Assembly: GCF_002073975.1 (NCBI RefSeq)
Contig: NZ_CP020384.1
Coordinates: forward strand, 2,480,001 to 2,544,000
Source of the DNA: Rhodovulum sp. MB263
GTDB taxonomy: Bacteria > Pseudomonadota > Alphaproteobacteria > Rhodobacterales > Rhodobacteraceae
DNA: 64,000 nt
Direction: 5' to 3'
Shown: in pieces, positions 1 through 7,794 of the stretch
How positions within the stretch are numbered: position 1 is the first letter of the stretch
Layout of the letters: each line of letters begins with the position of its first letter
Position numbers and translations under genes: made by a program
Notes under the pieces: model-generated
Databases searched by the model: none
Told to the model about the DNA's origin: nothing
The model's input: only the letters and a program-made list of their open reading frames with translations

Positions 1-13
1 TGATCTCGGCCAT
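1..13 (-). CDS. 5' end of a divergent gene, probably a peptidylprolyl isomerase
   Basis: Only four codons are inside the window. Read on the minus strand they begin ATG GCC GAG ATC (MAEI), and a strong Shine-Dalgarno AGGAGG lies about 7 bases upstream (around 21-27). The gene diverges from pgk. Cyclophilin-type peptidylprolyl isomerases of Rhodobacterales often start MAEIKDPEN and sit beside pgk, so that is the best guess. The identity rests on four residues and gene order, so it is an inference only; the existence of a start here is better supported. Confidence 0.4.
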
Positions 14-98
14 GGCCGGTTCCTCCTGGGATCTCTGTCGGGCCGAGACACTAGTGCGGCGGAAAGGCGATGAAAAGGGGCGCGAATGGGACCGACCA

Positions 99-127
99 TT
101 GACCTTTCCGACACTTCGGGCGAATTA
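99..127 (+). promoter_or_regulatory. Possible pgk promoter
   Basis: TTGACC at 99-104 is followed after 17 bases by GAATTA at 122-127, about 33 bases before the pgk start codon. The -35 is good and the -10 weak, so this is a tentative assignment. Confidence 0.3.
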
Positions 128-159
128 ACGCCAACGTGAGCCCTTCGGGAGTACAATGC

Positions 160-1350
160 ATGGCTTGGAAAACCCTCGACGACATGGACCTTGCCGGCAA
201 GGTGGTCCTGGTGCGTGTGGACATCAACGTACCGGTCGAGGATGGCCGGGTGACCGACGCGACCCGGATCGAACGGATCAAGCCGACGGTGGAGGATATC
301 CTCGAGGCGGGCGGCAAACCGGTGCTGCTGGCGCATTTCGGTCGCCCCAAGGGCAAGATCGTGCCCGAGATGAGCCTCAAGATCACCCTGCCCGCGCTGG
401 AAGAGGCGTTCGGCCGCGGCGTGATCTTTGCAGATGACTGCATCGGCCTGCCCGCGAAACAGGCCGTCGCCGCGCTCAGCGAAGGCGATATCCTGCTGCT
501 GGAAAACACCCGTTTCCACGAGGGCGAAGAGAAGAACGACCCGGCGCTGGCCGCCGCCATGGCCGCGCTCGGTGACATCTACGTGAACGACGCCTTCTCC
601 GCCGCGCACCGGGCCCATGCCTCGACCGAGGGCATCGCCAAGCTGCTGCCCTCCTGTGCGGGCCGTCTGATGGAGGCCGAACTGACCGCGCTCGAAGGCG
701 CGCTCGGCAATCCGGCCCGCCCGCTGGTCGCGGTGGTCGGGGGCGCCAAGGTCTCGACCAAGCTCGATCTGCTGGGCAATCTCGTCAGCAAGGTCGATTA
801 CCTGGTGATCGGCGGCGGCATGGCCAATACCTTCCTTGCCGCCCAGGACATCAATGTCGGCAAATCGCTCTGCGAGCATGACATGACCGGCACCGCGCGC
901 GACATCAAGGACAAGGCCGACACGGCGGGCTGTCAGATCGTGCTGCCGGTCGATGTCGTGGTGGCGCGCGAATTCCGCGCCGGCGCGGTGAACGAGACCG
1001 TTCCGGCCGATGCCTGCCCTTCGGATGCGATGATCCTCGATGCCGGGCCGCAATCGGTCGAGCTGATCGAGGAGGTCTTCGCCAAGTGCAAGACGCTGAT
1101 CTGGAACGGCCCGCTCGGCGCCTTCGAGATCGACCCGTTCGATGCCGCCACCAATGCGGCCGCTAGGAAGGCCGCCGAGCTGACCGAGGCCGGACAGCTG
1201 GTCTCTGTCGCGGGCGGGGGCGATACCGTCGCGGCGCTGAACGGCGCGGGCGCGGCGGAAAAGTTCAGCTACATCTCGACCGCGGGCGGCGCCTTCCTCG
1301 AATGGATGGAAGGCAAGACCCTGCCCGGCGTCGCGGCACTGGAAGACTGA
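160..1350 (+). CDS. pgk: Phosphoglycerate kinase
   Basis: Transfers phosphate between 1,3-bisphosphoglycerate and ADP in glycolysis and gluconeogenesis, in the cytoplasm. The 396-residue product has the family length. The N-terminal substrate-binding segment ([18 protein letters not shown]), the [15 protein letters not shown] stretch and the C-terminal nucleotide-binding GGGDTVAAL region are all present. The frame is open from a GTG at 136, but ATG 160 ([10 protein letters not shown]) is preferred: it gives the usual N-terminus and has GGGAG about 8 bases upstream. It stands alone between a divergent gene and an FtsB-like gene, with a GC-rich hairpin downstream. Ordinary housekeeping gene. 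Confidence 0.97.
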   Translation: MAWKTLDDMDLAGKVVLVRVDINVPVEDGRVTDATRIERIKPTVEDILEAGGKPVLLAHFGRPKGKIVPEMSLKITLPALEEAFGRGVIFADDCIGLPAKQAVAALSEGDILLLENTRFHEGEEKNDPALAAAMAALGDIYVNDAFSAAHRAHASTEGIAKLLPSCAGRLMEAELTALEGALGNPARPLVAVVGGAKVSTKLDLLGNLVSKVDYLVIGGGMANTFLAAQDINVGKSLCEHDMTGTARDIKDKADTAGCQIVLPVDVVVAREFRAGAVNETVPADACPSDAMILDAGPQSVELIEEVFAKCKTLIWNGPLGAFEIDPFDAATNAAARKAAELTEAGQLVSVAGGGDTVAALNGAGAAEKFSYISTAGGAFLEWMEGKTLPGVAALED

Positions 1351-1366
1351 GCTGAACGCCTGAACC

Positions 1367-1404
1367 TGCATGCGCGCACCGGATCGGTCCGGGCCGCGCA
1401 TGCA
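1367..1404 (+). terminator. Hairpin downstream of pgk
   Basis: TGCATGCGCG at 1367-1376 and CGCGCATGCA at 1395-1404 form a perfect 10-bp stem 17 bases after the pgk stop. No clear U-run follows (TTATCG), so it may be a weak or Rho-assisted terminator, or a 3' stabilising structure. Confidence 0.35.
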
Positions 1405-1557
1405 TTATCGTGTCTCTGCCGTGCGCCATGCGCAGCCCCGTTGCCGCGGGCCCTGTTTTTGTGACCGGTGCGTTTCGAGATTTCGATTTCCAACACGAAT
1501 CGGTTGCCCTAGACTGCCGCGAGCCGCGCATGGGGCGCGGCCAGCAGGGGCAGGGTC

Positions 1558-1860
1558 ATGGCCACGACGCGTCTGCGCCCCGCCTGGGGGGCGCTTGTCT
1601 ATATCGGTGTAAGCTTCTCGCTGGCGATGTATTTCACCTTCGCCGCCGTGCAGGGGGATTACGGGTTGTTCCGCCGAATTCAGATCGAAGCGGACGCCGC
1701 CAGGCTCGAGGCGCGCAAGGCCGAGCTCGAAGCCGAGCTCGAGGCCGTGTCGAACAAGACGCATCGGCTGTCCGATGGCTATCTCGACCTCGACCTGCTC
1801 GACGAGCGCGCCCGCAGCGTGCTGGGCCTGATCCGTGCCGACGAAATCGTCGTCCGCTGA
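1558..1860 (+). CDS. FtsB/DivIC-like septum formation initiator protein
   Basis: A 100-residue small bitopic protein: short cytoplasmic N-terminus, one membrane segment (about residues 10-30, LVYIGVSFSLAMYFTFAAV), then a charged coiled coil (RLEARKAELEAELEAVSNKT) and a C-terminal segment with DLLDERARSVLGL. This is the layout of FtsB/DivIC proteins, which join the FtsQ-FtsL-FtsB divisome complex in the periplasm. A gene of this family is commonly found just upstream of pdhA in alphaproteobacteria, as here. Sequence conservation in this family is low, so the specific division role is inferred from architecture and context. Confidence 0.8.
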   Translation: MATTRLRPAWGALVYIGVSFSLAMYFTFAAVQGDYGLFRRIQIEADAARLEARKAELEAELEAVSNKTHRLSDGYLDLDLLDERARSVLGLIRADEIVVR

Positions 1861-1948
1861 GCCCTCCCCCAGATCCTCTCTGTGTCCGCCAGCCCCCAAC
1901 CGGCCGGGAAAAAGCCCTCGCATTTCTAGAACCGCTCTGATATATTTT

Positions 1949-1964
1949 GGTTTAACGTTAAACC
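1949..1964. promoter_or_regulatory. Perfect 16-bp palindromic operator upstream of pdhA
   Basis: GGTTTAACGTTAAACC is a perfect palindrome with a central CG, ending 28 bases before the pdhA ATG and just after an AT-rich TATATTTT (1941-1948) that could be the -10 region. A central CG in an even-length palindrome is typical of LacI-family operators. In Rhodobacter the LacI-type regulator CceR acts on central carbon genes, which makes it a candidate ligand; that assignment is an inference. Confidence 0.55.
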
Positions 1965-1992
1965 ATCTTCCATACATGGGAGGCGCCGCCAG

Positions 1993-3003
1993 ATGGCACC
2001 GCGAAAACCGCCCGCAAAACCGAACATCTCCAAGGAAGAGCTTCTGACCTATTACCGCGAAATGCTGCTGATCCGGCGTTTCGAGGAAAAGGCGGGGCAG
2101 CTTTACGGCATGGGACTGATCGGAGGGTTCTGCCACCTCTATATCGGCCAGGAGGCCGTCGTCGTCGGGCTCGAGGCCGCAGCCGAAGAAGGCGACAAGC
2201 GCGTGACCTCGTACCGCGACCATGGCCATATGCTGGCCTGCGGGATGGACCCGAAAGGCGTGATGGCCGAGCTGACCGGTCGTCAGGACGGCTATTCAAA
2301 GGGCAAGGGCGGGTCGATGCACATGTTCTCGAAGGAGCGCCATTTCTATGGCGGCCACGGGATCGTCGGCGCCCAGGTGCCGATCGGCGCGGGCCTGGCC
2401 TTCTCGGACAAGTACAAGGGCAATGGCCGGGTGACCTTCACCTATTTCGGCGACGGCGCCGCGAACCAGGGTCAGGTCGCCGAGACCTACAACATGGCGC
2501 AGCTCTGGGACCTGCCGGTGATCTTCGTGATCGAGAACAACCAATATGCGATGGGCACTTCGGTCAAGCGCTCGACCAAAAGCCCGGATTTCTGGGAACG
2601 CGGCGCAGCCTTCGGCATTGCGGGCGAATCCGTCGACGGCATGGATGTGCTCGCTGTCAAAGCTGCGGGCGAGAAGGCGGTGGCCCACTGCCGCGCCGGC
2701 AAGGGCCCCTATATCCTCGAGGTCATGACCTATCGCTACCGCGGCCATTCGATGTCGGACCCGGCCAAGTACCGCTCGCGCGAGGAGGTCCAGAAGGTCC
2801 GCGAAGAGCGCGACGCGATCGAGAATGTGCGCGAGCTGATCCTGCAGGGCAAGCACGCGACCGAGGACGAGCTCAAGGAAATCGACAAGGAAATCAAGGC
2901 TGTGGTCAACGAGGCCGCCGAATTCGCCAAGGAAAGCCCGGAGCCCCCGCTCGACGAGCTCTATACCGACATCTATGCCGAAACGGCGCCGCAGAACGCC
3001 TGA
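1993..3003 (+). CDS. pdhA: Pyruvate dehydrogenase E1 component, alpha subunit
   Basis: E1-alpha of the pyruvate dehydrogenase complex, the thiamine-diphosphate-dependent decarboxylase that feeds acetyl groups to the lipoyl arms of E2. The 336-residue product shows the ThDP/Mg motif beginning GDGAANQG and ending IENN (about residues 155-185) and the conserved YRYRGHSMSDP loop near residue 250. It opens the pdhA-pdhB-pdhC cluster; the next gene starts 15 bases downstream with a clear GGAGGAG ribosome site. A 16-bp palindrome lies in its leader. No lpd (E3) gene follows in this window, so E3 must be encoded elsewhere. Confidence 0.97.
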   Translation: MAPRKPPAKPNISKEELLTYYREMLLIRRFEEKAGQLYGMGLIGGFCHLYIGQEAVVVGLEAAAEEGDKRVTSYRDHGHMLACGMDPKGVMAELTGRQDGYSKGKGGSMHMFSKERHFYGGHGIVGAQVPIGAGLAFSDKYKGNGRVTFTYFGDGAANQGQVAETYNMAQLWDLPVIFVIENNQYAMGTSVKRSTKSPDFWERGAAFGIAGESVDGMDVLAVKAAGEKAVAHCRAGKGPYILEVMTYRYRGHSMSDPAKYRSREEVQKVREERDAIENVRELILQGKHATEDELKEIDKEIKAVVNEAAEFAKESPEPPLDELYTDIYAETAPQNA

Positions 3004-3004
3004 G

Positions 3005-3266
3005 GAGGAGAGACAGACATGGCAACGGAAATCCTGATGCCCGCCCTCTCTCCGACGATGGAGGAAGGCACGCTGGCGAAATGGCTGGTCAAGGAAGGCG
3101 ATACCGTCTCGGCGGGGGACATCCTCGCCGAGATCGAGACCGACAAGGCGACGATGGAATTCGAGGCCGTCGATGAAGGGATCATGGGCAAGATCCTGAT
3201 CGCGGCGGGCACCGAGGGGGTGAAGGTCAATACCCCCATCGCCGTGCTGATCGAGGAGGGCGAAGA
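3005..3266 (+). repeat. Lipoyl-domain direct repeat, copy 1 (start of pdhB)
   Basis: The ribosome site and first ~80 codons of pdhB are repeated at the start of pdhC. The first 73 bases (3005-3077 and 4394-4466) are identical, including bases outside the coding region, and scattered differences begin only afterwards. See copy 2 at 4394-4655. Confidence 0.9.
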
Positions 3267-4395
3267 TGCCGACGCGGCCGCGAAGGCCGCGCAGGAGGCC
3301 GCGCCTGCAGCCGACGCGGCGGGCAAGGCGGCCTCCGACGGAGGCTCCGCTCCCTCCGCCCCGGCCGCGCCGAAAGCCCCGGTGGCAGAGCCCGAGATCC
3401 CTTCGGGCACGAAGATGAAATCGACCACCGTGCGCGAGGCGCTGCGCGACGCCATGGCCGAAGAGATGCGCCGGGACGGGGATGTCTTCCTGATGGGCGA
3501 GGAAGTCGCCGAATATCAGGGCGCCTACAAGATCAGCCAGGGCCTGCTGGACGAGTTCGGCTCGAAGCGGGTGATCGACACCCCGATCACCGAACACGGC
3601 TTTGCCGGTCTCGGCGTCGGCGCCGGCTTCGGCGGGCTGCGCCCCATCGTCGAGTTCATGACCTTCAACTTCGCGATGCAGGCGATGGACCAGATCATCA
3701 ACTCGGCCGCCAAGACGCTTTACATGTCGGGCGGCCAGATGGGCTGTCCCATCGTCTTCCGCGGCCCCAACGGTGCCGCCGCCCGCGTTGCCGCCCAGCA
3801 CAGCCAGGACTATGCCGCCTGGTACGCGCATATCCCCGGCCTCAAGGTGGTCCAGCCCTATTCGGCCGCCGATGCCAAGGGTCTGCTCAAGACCGCGATC
3901 CGCGATCCGAACCCGGTAATCTTCCTCGAGAACGAGATCCTCTACGGGCGGAGCTTCGATGTCCCGGTCCTGGATGATTTCACCATCCCCTTCGGCAAGG
4001 CCCGGATCTGGCGCGAGGGCAAGGACGTGACGCTGGTGAGCTTCGGCATCGGCATGACCCATACGCTCGAGGCCGCAGATGTACTGGCCAAGGAGGGGAT
4101 CGAGGCCGAGGTGATCGACCTGCGCACATTGCGCCCGCTCGACACCGCCACCGTGATCGAAAGCGTGAAGAAAACCAATCGCTGCGTCACCGTCGAGGAA
4201 GGCTTCCCGGTCTGCTCGATCGGCAACCACATCTCGGCCGTGCTGATGCAGGAGGCCTTCGACTGGCTCGACGCGCCGGTCATCAACTGCACCGGCAAGG
4301 ACGTGCCCATGCCCTATGCGGCAAACCTGGAAAAGCTGGCGCTGGTGACCACGAAAGAGGTCGTCGAAGCCGCCCGCGCCGTAACCTATCGCTGA
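3019..4395 (+). CDS. pdhB: Pyruvate dehydrogenase E1 component, beta subunit with N-terminal lipoyl domain
   Basis: E1-beta, pairing with PdhA in the decarboxylase. Residues 1-80 form a biotinyl/lipoyl domain with the lipoylated lysine in [12 protein letters not shown] (near residue 43); an Ala/Pro-rich linker (about 85-130) follows; residues 135-458 are the transketolase pyrimidine-binding and C-terminal domains ([34 protein letters not shown]). The 458-residue length is greater than plain E1-beta (about 330) because of the lipoyl domain, an arrangement known in many alphaproteobacteria. The ribosome site and lipoyl coding region are nearly the same DNA as in pdhC. Confidence 0.96.
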   Translation: MATEILMPALSPTMEEGTLAKWLVKEGDTVSAGDILAEIETDKATMEFEAVDEGIMGKILIAAGTEGVKVNTPIAVLIEEGEDADAAAKAAQEAAPAADAAGKAASDGGSAPSAPAAPKAPVAEPEIPSGTKMKSTTVREALRDAMAEEMRRDGDVFLMGEEVAEYQGAYKISQGLLDEFGSKRVIDTPITEHGFAGLGVGAGFGGLRPIVEFMTFNFAMQAMDQIINSAAKTLYMSGGQMGCPIVFRGPNGAAARVAAQHSQDYAAWYAHIPGLKVVQPYSAADAKGLLKTAIRDPNPVIFLENEILYGRSFDVPVLDDFTIPFGKARIWREGKDVTLVSFGIGMTHTLEAADVLAKEGIEAEVIDLRTLRPLDTATVIESVKKTNRCVTVEEGFPVCSIGNHISAVLMQEAFDWLDAPVINCTGKDVPMPYAANLEKLALVTTKEVVEAARAVTYR

Positions 4396-4655
4396 GGAGA
4401 GACAGACATGGCAACGGAAATCCTGATGCCCGCCCTCTCTCCGACGATGGAGGAAGGCACGCTGGCAAAATGGCTGGTCAAGGAGGGCGATACCGTCTCG
4501 GCGGGCGACCTTCTGGCCGAGATCGAGACCGACAAGGCGACGATGGAATTCGAAGCCGTCGATGAAGGCACGGTCGGAAAGATCCTGATCGAGGCCGGCA
4601 CCGAAGGGGTCAAGGTCAACACTCCCATTGCCGTCCTGCTCGAGGAAGGCGAAAG
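4394..4655 (+). repeat. Lipoyl-domain direct repeat, copy 2 (start of pdhC)
   Basis: Second copy of the repeat described at 3005-3266, offset by 1389 bases. Perfect identity over 73 bases, including the untranslated GAGGAGAGACAGAC, points to gene conversion or recent duplication as well as protein-level constraint. Confidence 0.9.
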
Positions 4656-5721
4656 CGCCGACGACATCGACAGCGCCGCGAAGGCGCCCGCGTCGGCACC
4701 CTCCCCGGAGGCCCCACGGGCCGACGCGGGCGGCAAGGCGGCCCCCGAAGGGGGCTCCGCGCCGGCCGCCGCCCCGCCTGCCCCCAGCAACGACCATGGC
4801 GAACGCGTCTTCGCCTCACCGCTTGCGCGCCGGATCGCGGCCGAGAAAGGGCTCGACCTGACTGCCATCGAAGGCTCGGGCCCGCGCGGCCGGATCGTCC
4901 GCGCCGATGTCGAGAAGGCCGGCGCCCAACCCAGGGCATCTCAAGCTGCGGCCGCCCCGGAGGCCAGCGCGGCTGCCACGATGCCCGCAGGCGCCTCGGC
5001 CGATGCCGTCGCGAAGATCTACGAGACCCGCGAGCACGAGGTCGTCACCCTCGACGGCATGCGCAAGACCATCGCCGCCCGCCTGACCGAGGCCAAGCAG
5101 ACCATCCCGCACTTCTACCTGCGCCGCGACATCCGGCTCGACGCGCTGCTCGAGTTCCGCAGCACGCTCAATGCCCAGCTCGGCGCCCGGGGCGTCAAGC
5201 TTTCGGTCAACGACTTCATCATCAAGGCCTGCGCGCTGGCGCTCCAGCAGGTGCCCAAGGCCAATGCGGTCTGGGCCGGCGACCGCATCCTGCAGCTCAA
5301 GCCCTCCGATGTGGCGGTCGCCGTCGCCATCGAGGGCGGGCTCTTCACCCCCGTCCTGAAGGATGCCGAGACCAAGTCGCTCAGCCAGCTGTCGAAAGAG
5401 ATGAAGGATCTGGCCACCCGCGCACGCGACCGCAAGCTCGCGCCGCAGGAATATCAGGGCGGAAGCTTCGCGATCTCCAATCTCGGAATGTACGGCATCG
5501 ATAATTTCGATGCGGTGATCAACCCGCCGCATGGTGCCATCCTTGCCATCGGCGCGGGGGTGAAGAAGCCCGTCGTCAACGATGCCGGAGAGATCGAGGT
5601 CGCGACCGTAATGTCGGTCACGCTCAGCGTCGATCACCGGGTGATCGACGGCGCGCTCGGTGCCGAGCTGCTGCAGGCGATCCGGGACAATCTCGAAAAC
5701 CCGCTGGCCATGCTGGCCTGA
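4408..5721 (+). CDS. pdhC: Pyruvate dehydrogenase E2, dihydrolipoamide acetyltransferase
   Basis: E2 core of the complex, passing acetyl groups from lipoyl lysine to CoA. Domains in order: lipoyl domain (about 1-80, [10 protein letters not shown]), Ala/Pro linker, peripheral-subunit-binding domain (about 133-168, [17 protein letters not shown] and [14 protein letters not shown]), a second linker, and the catalytic acyltransferase domain (about 205-437) ending with the active-site DHRVIDG motif. Length 437 is typical of a single-lipoyl E2. It starts 12 bases after pdhB, and a bidirectional terminator lies 25 bases downstream. Confidence 0.97.
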   Translation: MATEILMPALSPTMEEGTLAKWLVKEGDTVSAGDLLAEIETDKATMEFEAVDEGTVGKILIEAGTEGVKVNTPIAVLLEEGESADDIDSAAKAPASAPSPEAPRADAGGKAAPEGGSAPAAAPPAPSNDHGERVFASPLARRIAAEKGLDLTAIEGSGPRGRIVRADVEKAGAQPRASQAAAAPEASAAATMPAGASADAVAKIYETREHEVVTLDGMRKTIAARLTEAKQTIPHFYLRRDIRLDALLEFRSTLNAQLGARGVKLSVNDFIIKACALALQQVPKANAVWAGDRILQLKPSDVAVAVAIEGGLFTPVLKDAETKSLSQLSKEMKDLATRARDRKLAPQEYQGGSFAISNLGMYGIDNFDAVINPPHGAILAIGAGVKKPVVNDAGEIEVATVMSVTLSVDHRVIDGALGAELLQAIRDNLENPLAMLA

Positions 5722-5745
5722 GCGGCCCCCGCCGATACCGGAAAG

Positions 5746-5777
5746 AAAAGGCCCGGCAGAACCGCCGGGCCTTTTTC
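5746..5777. terminator. Bidirectional intrinsic terminator between pdhC and cysE
   Basis: AAAAGGCCCGGC and GCCGGGCCTTTTT flank a short AGAACC loop, giving a GC-rich stem with an A-run before it and a T-run after it. It can end transcription of pdhC (plus) and of cysE (minus), which converge here. Confidence 0.92.
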
Positions 5778-5794
5778 CTGTCCGAAGGTCGGGT

Positions 5795-6610
5795 TCAATC
5801 CCCGTCGCAACCGCCCAGCCGGTGATCCATCATGACCGAGGGCTGATCGCAGCCCGCCTCGCCGACGATCTTCGCGGGCACCCCCGCCACGGTCGAACAG
5901 GGCGGCACATCCGACAGCACGACCGACCCCGCCGCGATCCGCGAGCAATGACCGACATGGATATTGCCAAGGACCTTGGCCCCCGCCCCGATGAGTACGC
6001 CATCGCCGATCTTCGGATGGCGGTCGCCATCGTCCTTGCCGGTCCCGCCCAGCGTGACCGAATGCAGCATCGAGACATTGTCACCGACAATGGCGGTTTC
6101 CCCGATCACGATGGAATGGGCATGGTCGATCATGATACCCTGCCCCATCCGGGCGGCCGGGTGAATATCGACGCCGAAGGCCTCCGAAACCCGCATCTGC
6201 ACCAGATAGGCCATGTCGTGACGGCCCTGCCGCCAGAGCCAGTGTCCGACCCGGTAGGCCTGCAGCGCCTGATAGCCCTTGAAGAACAGGATGGGCTGAA
6301 TGTAGCGATGACAGGCCGGATCGCGGTCATGAACCGCGGTCAGATCGATCCGCGCGGCCCGGCCCAGCGCCGGCTCGTCGGCATAGGCCTGATCGGCGAT
6401 CTCCCGCAGAAGCTGCTCGGACATCTCGCCCGAAGACAGCTTCATCGCGAATCGGTAGGCCAGCGCATCCTCGAAGCCCGCATGATGCAAAAGGCTGGAA
6501 TGCATGAGCCCGCCCAGCAACGGTTCGGCGCTCACAGCCTCCTCGGCCTCGGCGCAGATCCGCTTCCAGACCGGGTCGAGTTCGGCGAGGCGCGGCTTGA
6601 TCTCGGGCAT
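5795..6610 (-). CDS. cysE: Serine O-acetyltransferase
   Basis: Acetylates L-serine with acetyl-CoA, the first committed step of cysteine synthesis. The 271-residue product has the N-terminal alpha-helical SAT domain (about 10-145, ending in FFKGYQALQAYRVGHWLW) and the left-handed beta-helix of hexapeptide repeats (about 150-245: DIHPAARMGQGIMIDHAHSI, ETAIVGDNVSMLHSVTLGG, IGAGAKVLGNIHVG). The catalytic His-Asp pair falls in the MIDHAHSIVIGE region. It sits immediately downstream of the GTA cluster on the same strand; cysE as GTA neighbour is a recurrent arrangement in Rhodobacterales. Confidence 0.96.
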   Translation of the reverse strand: MPEIKPRLAELDPVWKRICAEAEEAVSAEPLLGGLMHSSLLHHAGFEDALAYRFAMKLSSGEMSEQLLREIADQAYADEPALGRAARIDLTAVHDRDPACHRYIQPILFFKGYQALQAYRVGHWLWRQGRHDMAYLVQMRVSEAFGVDIHPAARMGQGIMIDHAHSIVIGETAIVGDNVSMLHSVTLGGTGKDDGDRHPKIGDGVLIGAGAKVLGNIHVGHCSRIAAGSVVLSDVPPCSTVAGVPAKIVGEAGCDQPSVMMDHRLGGCDGD

Positions 6611-6760
6611 GAACGTTCCTCTTCGTTTCCGCCCCAGCTTACAGCAGAACCGCCCCGCCTTCCAAGATCAAGCCCATCGCGCGCAAAGACGTGAGTGTCC
6701 TCGTGCCGCGGCGGCATGGCGCAGCCCTCCCCATCCTTCCGCTCGCGCGCCAGCGACGGA

Positions 6761-7072
6761 TCAGCATCGCGACGAAACCGCCCCCCGCTTGCCGTCACGC
6801 CAGGCCGCCAGCGCACCGAAAACCTGCGCCAGACAGCGGCAGTATTCAGCGTCGTCCAGGGATGGCTCCGGCGGCAGCTCCCAATTCTCGGCCAACGCCA
6901 TCAGCGATCCGTTTCCCCAATCGGGATGCCCCCGTCCGAACCGCTTGCGATAGGCATCTGCCGCCTCGGCCTGCATCAGCAGCGCCCCGATCATCCGTCC
7001 GCGTTCGGCTGCGGGCAGGCGGTAAAGCGCCCGTGCCGCCGCCACCGCATCGCCATGAAGAACAGGGCGCAT
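6761..7072 (-). CDS. Small conserved protein at the 3' end of the GTA cluster (DUF7742-like)
   Basis: A 103-residue, mostly helical soluble protein without signal or membrane segment (MRPVLHGDAVAAARALYRLP start; FGRGHPDWGNGSLMALA in the middle). Proteins with this pattern are regularly encoded just after the GTA host-specificity gene in Rhodobacterales, currently as a domain of unknown function. It starts 8 bases after the DUF2793 gene stop and probably shares its transcript. No catalytic motif is visible; a role in GTA production is suggested only by position. Confidence 0.65.
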   Translation of the reverse strand: MRPVLHGDAVAAARALYRLPAAERGRMIGALLMQAEAADAYRKRFGRGHPDWGNGSLMALAENWELPPEPSLDDAEYCRCLAQVFGALAAWRDGKRGAVSSRC

Positions 7073-7080
7073 CCGCGACC

Positions 7081-7794
7081 TCAGACACTGGCCGGAAGGG
7101 AAAGCTCGGTGTAATGGACCGCAAGACGCACCAGACCACCGGTAAAGCTGCCCCCATCCGGGCTCAGCCTCAGCGGCATCGGCGCATAACCGGTGAGCGG
7201 CCTGCCAAGCACGCCCAGCACATAGGAATTGAGGCCAAGCCCCAGCCCCGAGCCGAAGCGGTTGTCAGATCCGTCCGCCCCGAGCCGCCAGCTGCTCAGC
7301 GTGCCGGTGATCTCCTCGATCACCCGTCCGGTCACACCGAACACGGTTGCATGCGACGGAATGACAACCGCTGTATTCTGCGCCCCGCCCGCCACCACCG
7401 GATGGTCGAATTCAAGCACCCGAAAGGCGATGCCTGCCCCCGAAGGCGCGAGGGCGCCGCCGACCGCGTCCCAGCCCCCGCCGGTCCAGCGCATATCGGC
7501 GCCCGCATCCACCACGAAGGCGCGCCAGCCGGTCAGGGGCGCCAGGAAGACCCAGCCGCCATTGTCCCGGAGCGCGATCCGACCGTCCTGCCCTTCCCAC
7601 TCGCCCGCCGCTCCGGCCGGGACGCCCCAGGCCAGCCCGTCGGCCGCCCCCGGCGGCGGCGCAACCACTGTCAGGCTCTGCAACCGAAGCTGAACCAGCG
7701 CATCGAGGCGGATCAACGCCTCGTTCACGGTGACATGCTTCTGCGCCTGTGCTGCCTGCAGCAGCGGCAGGGACAGATTCGCGGTGTTAGCCAT
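7081..7794 (-). CDS. DUF2793-domain protein of the GTA cluster
   Basis: A 237-residue protein starting MANTANLSLPLLQAAQAQKH. The N-terminal ~100 residues match DUF2793, a domain found in phage- and GTA-associated receptor-binding or spike proteins. The frame is open upstream to 7878, but ATG 7794 is chosen because it overlaps the g15 stop by 8 bases and gives the family N-terminus. The C-terminal half is Gly/Ser-rich with beta-like repeats (RFGSGLGLGLNSYVLGV), as expected of an exposed fibre. In Rhodobacter capsulatus the head-spike genes ghsA/ghsB with this domain lie elsewhere, so its placement here is notable. Function inferred. Confidence 0.75.
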   Translation of the reverse strand: MANTANLSLPLLQAAQAQKHVTVNEALIRLDALVQLRLQSLTVVAPPPGAADGLAWGVPAGAAGEWEGQDGRIALRDNGGWVFLAPLTGWRAFVVDAGADMRWTGGGWDAVGGALAPSGAGIAFRVLEFDHPVVAGGAQNTAVVIPSHATVFGVTGRVIEEITGTLSSWRLGADGSDNRFGSGLGLGLNSYVLGVLGRPLTGYAPMPLRLSPDGGSFTGGLVRLAVHYTELSLPASV

